Source: Planctomycetes bacterium GWC2_45_44 (GTDB lineage Bacteria > Planctomycetota > Phycisphaerae > Sedimentisphaerales > UBA12454). Taken from it: a stretch of DNA of 32,086 nt. Made by a program: the position numbers and the translations under genes. The notes under the pieces are model-generated. The model ran no database searches. It was not told where the DNA came from and worked only from the letters and a program-made list of their open reading frames with translations. The stretch spans positions 1 through 32,086 of the forward strand of contig MHXU01000135.1 of the NCBI GenBank assembly GCA_001824555.1. The letters are read 5' to 3'. Each line of letters opens with the position of its first letter. Within the stretch, counting starts at the first letter, position 1. This document shows, in pieces, positions 31,993 through 32,086 of the stretch.

Positions 31993-32086
31993 ATGAATAA
32001 GCAATTACTATTTTGGTTAATAATATTTTTGTTAAGTTCTGTTTATCCTGATGGTATGTTTGCTCAATCTGATTCAGATAAAGAAC
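31993..32086 (+). CDS. N-terminus of a secreted protein (partial)
   Basis: The first 31 codons of a gene that runs off the window. The start ATG is at 31993 with GGAG about seven bases upstream. The peptide MNKQLLFWLIIFLLSSVYPD then GMFAQSDSDKE is a signal peptide: Lys3, a hydrophobic core of about 14 residues and a probable cut after MFA. Codon choice is AT-rich (many TTA and ATA). The function cannot be told. Confidence 0.65.
   Translation, partial: MNKQLLFWLIIFLLSSVYPDGMFAQSDSDKE

Noticed and set aside
1-32086. CRISPR array
   Set aside because: Repeats found are tandem heptamers, hairpins or scattered single copies; none has regular spacers.

Overview
The window looks like a chromosomal segment of an uncultured or little-studied Planctomycetota, most likely near the Phycisphaerae (inference). 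Three things point there: a rhomboid protease ending in the short CxC...CxxC zinc ribbon typical of planctomycete proteins, a complete LptF/LptG pair that implies an outer membrane with lipopolysaccharide-like glycolipid, and many DUF-type secreted proteins. Intergenic regions carry dispersed short repeats (hairpin REP-like elements, heptamer arrays, ACAGAG-type words, a 45-base exact duplication). No CRISPR array, rRNA, transposase or prophage was seen.

Layout. Positions 1-2330 (+): the last codons of a LysM-type protein, an FtsL-like small membrane protein and the septal transpeptidase FtsI. Positions 2331-9151 (-): RluB-type pseudouridine synthase, SMC, rhomboid protease and a DUF6263-like protein, read in that order. 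Positions 9152-9747 hold no gene but contain a promoter, a repeat copy and a strong palindrome. Positions 9748-10495 (+): a secreted protein of unknown function, then a bidirectional terminator, tRNA-Pro(UGG) on the minus strand and glmS (+), the last two with divergent near-consensus promoters. Then xerD (-), a small membrane protein (+), and a dtxR-feoA-feoB iron-uptake operon (-) with a consensus promoter covered by overlapping palindromes.

Positions 17179-26813 form a surface-polysaccharide region: GT2 (DPM/GtrB type), GT-C membrane transferase, GT4 and GT9 on the plus strand with ATGA or longer overlaps; GT2 and a Wzx-like flippase on the minus strand; a glycosyltransferase-methyltransferase fusion (+); and a stand-alone methyltransferase (-). 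It is followed by an AlaC-type aminotransferase and lptF-lptG (-). A missed short gene, rpmH (ribosomal protein L34), is divergent from lptF. The window ends in a 700-base repeat-rich island and the first codons of a secreted protein.

How it fits together: the glycosyltransferases, flippase and methyltransferases probably build and export a cell-surface glycan, GlmS supplies the amino-sugar precursor for both glycan and peptidoglycan, FtsI/FtsL act in septal wall synthesis, SMC and XerD serve chromosome segregation, and LptFG moves glycolipid outward. Many neighbouring convergent genes abut or overlap, so the segment is compact except for the repeat islands. I found no clearly new system; the best leads are the GT-methyltransferase fusion, the zinc-ribbon rhomboid, the dtxR-feo control region and the variable-hairpin repeat family.
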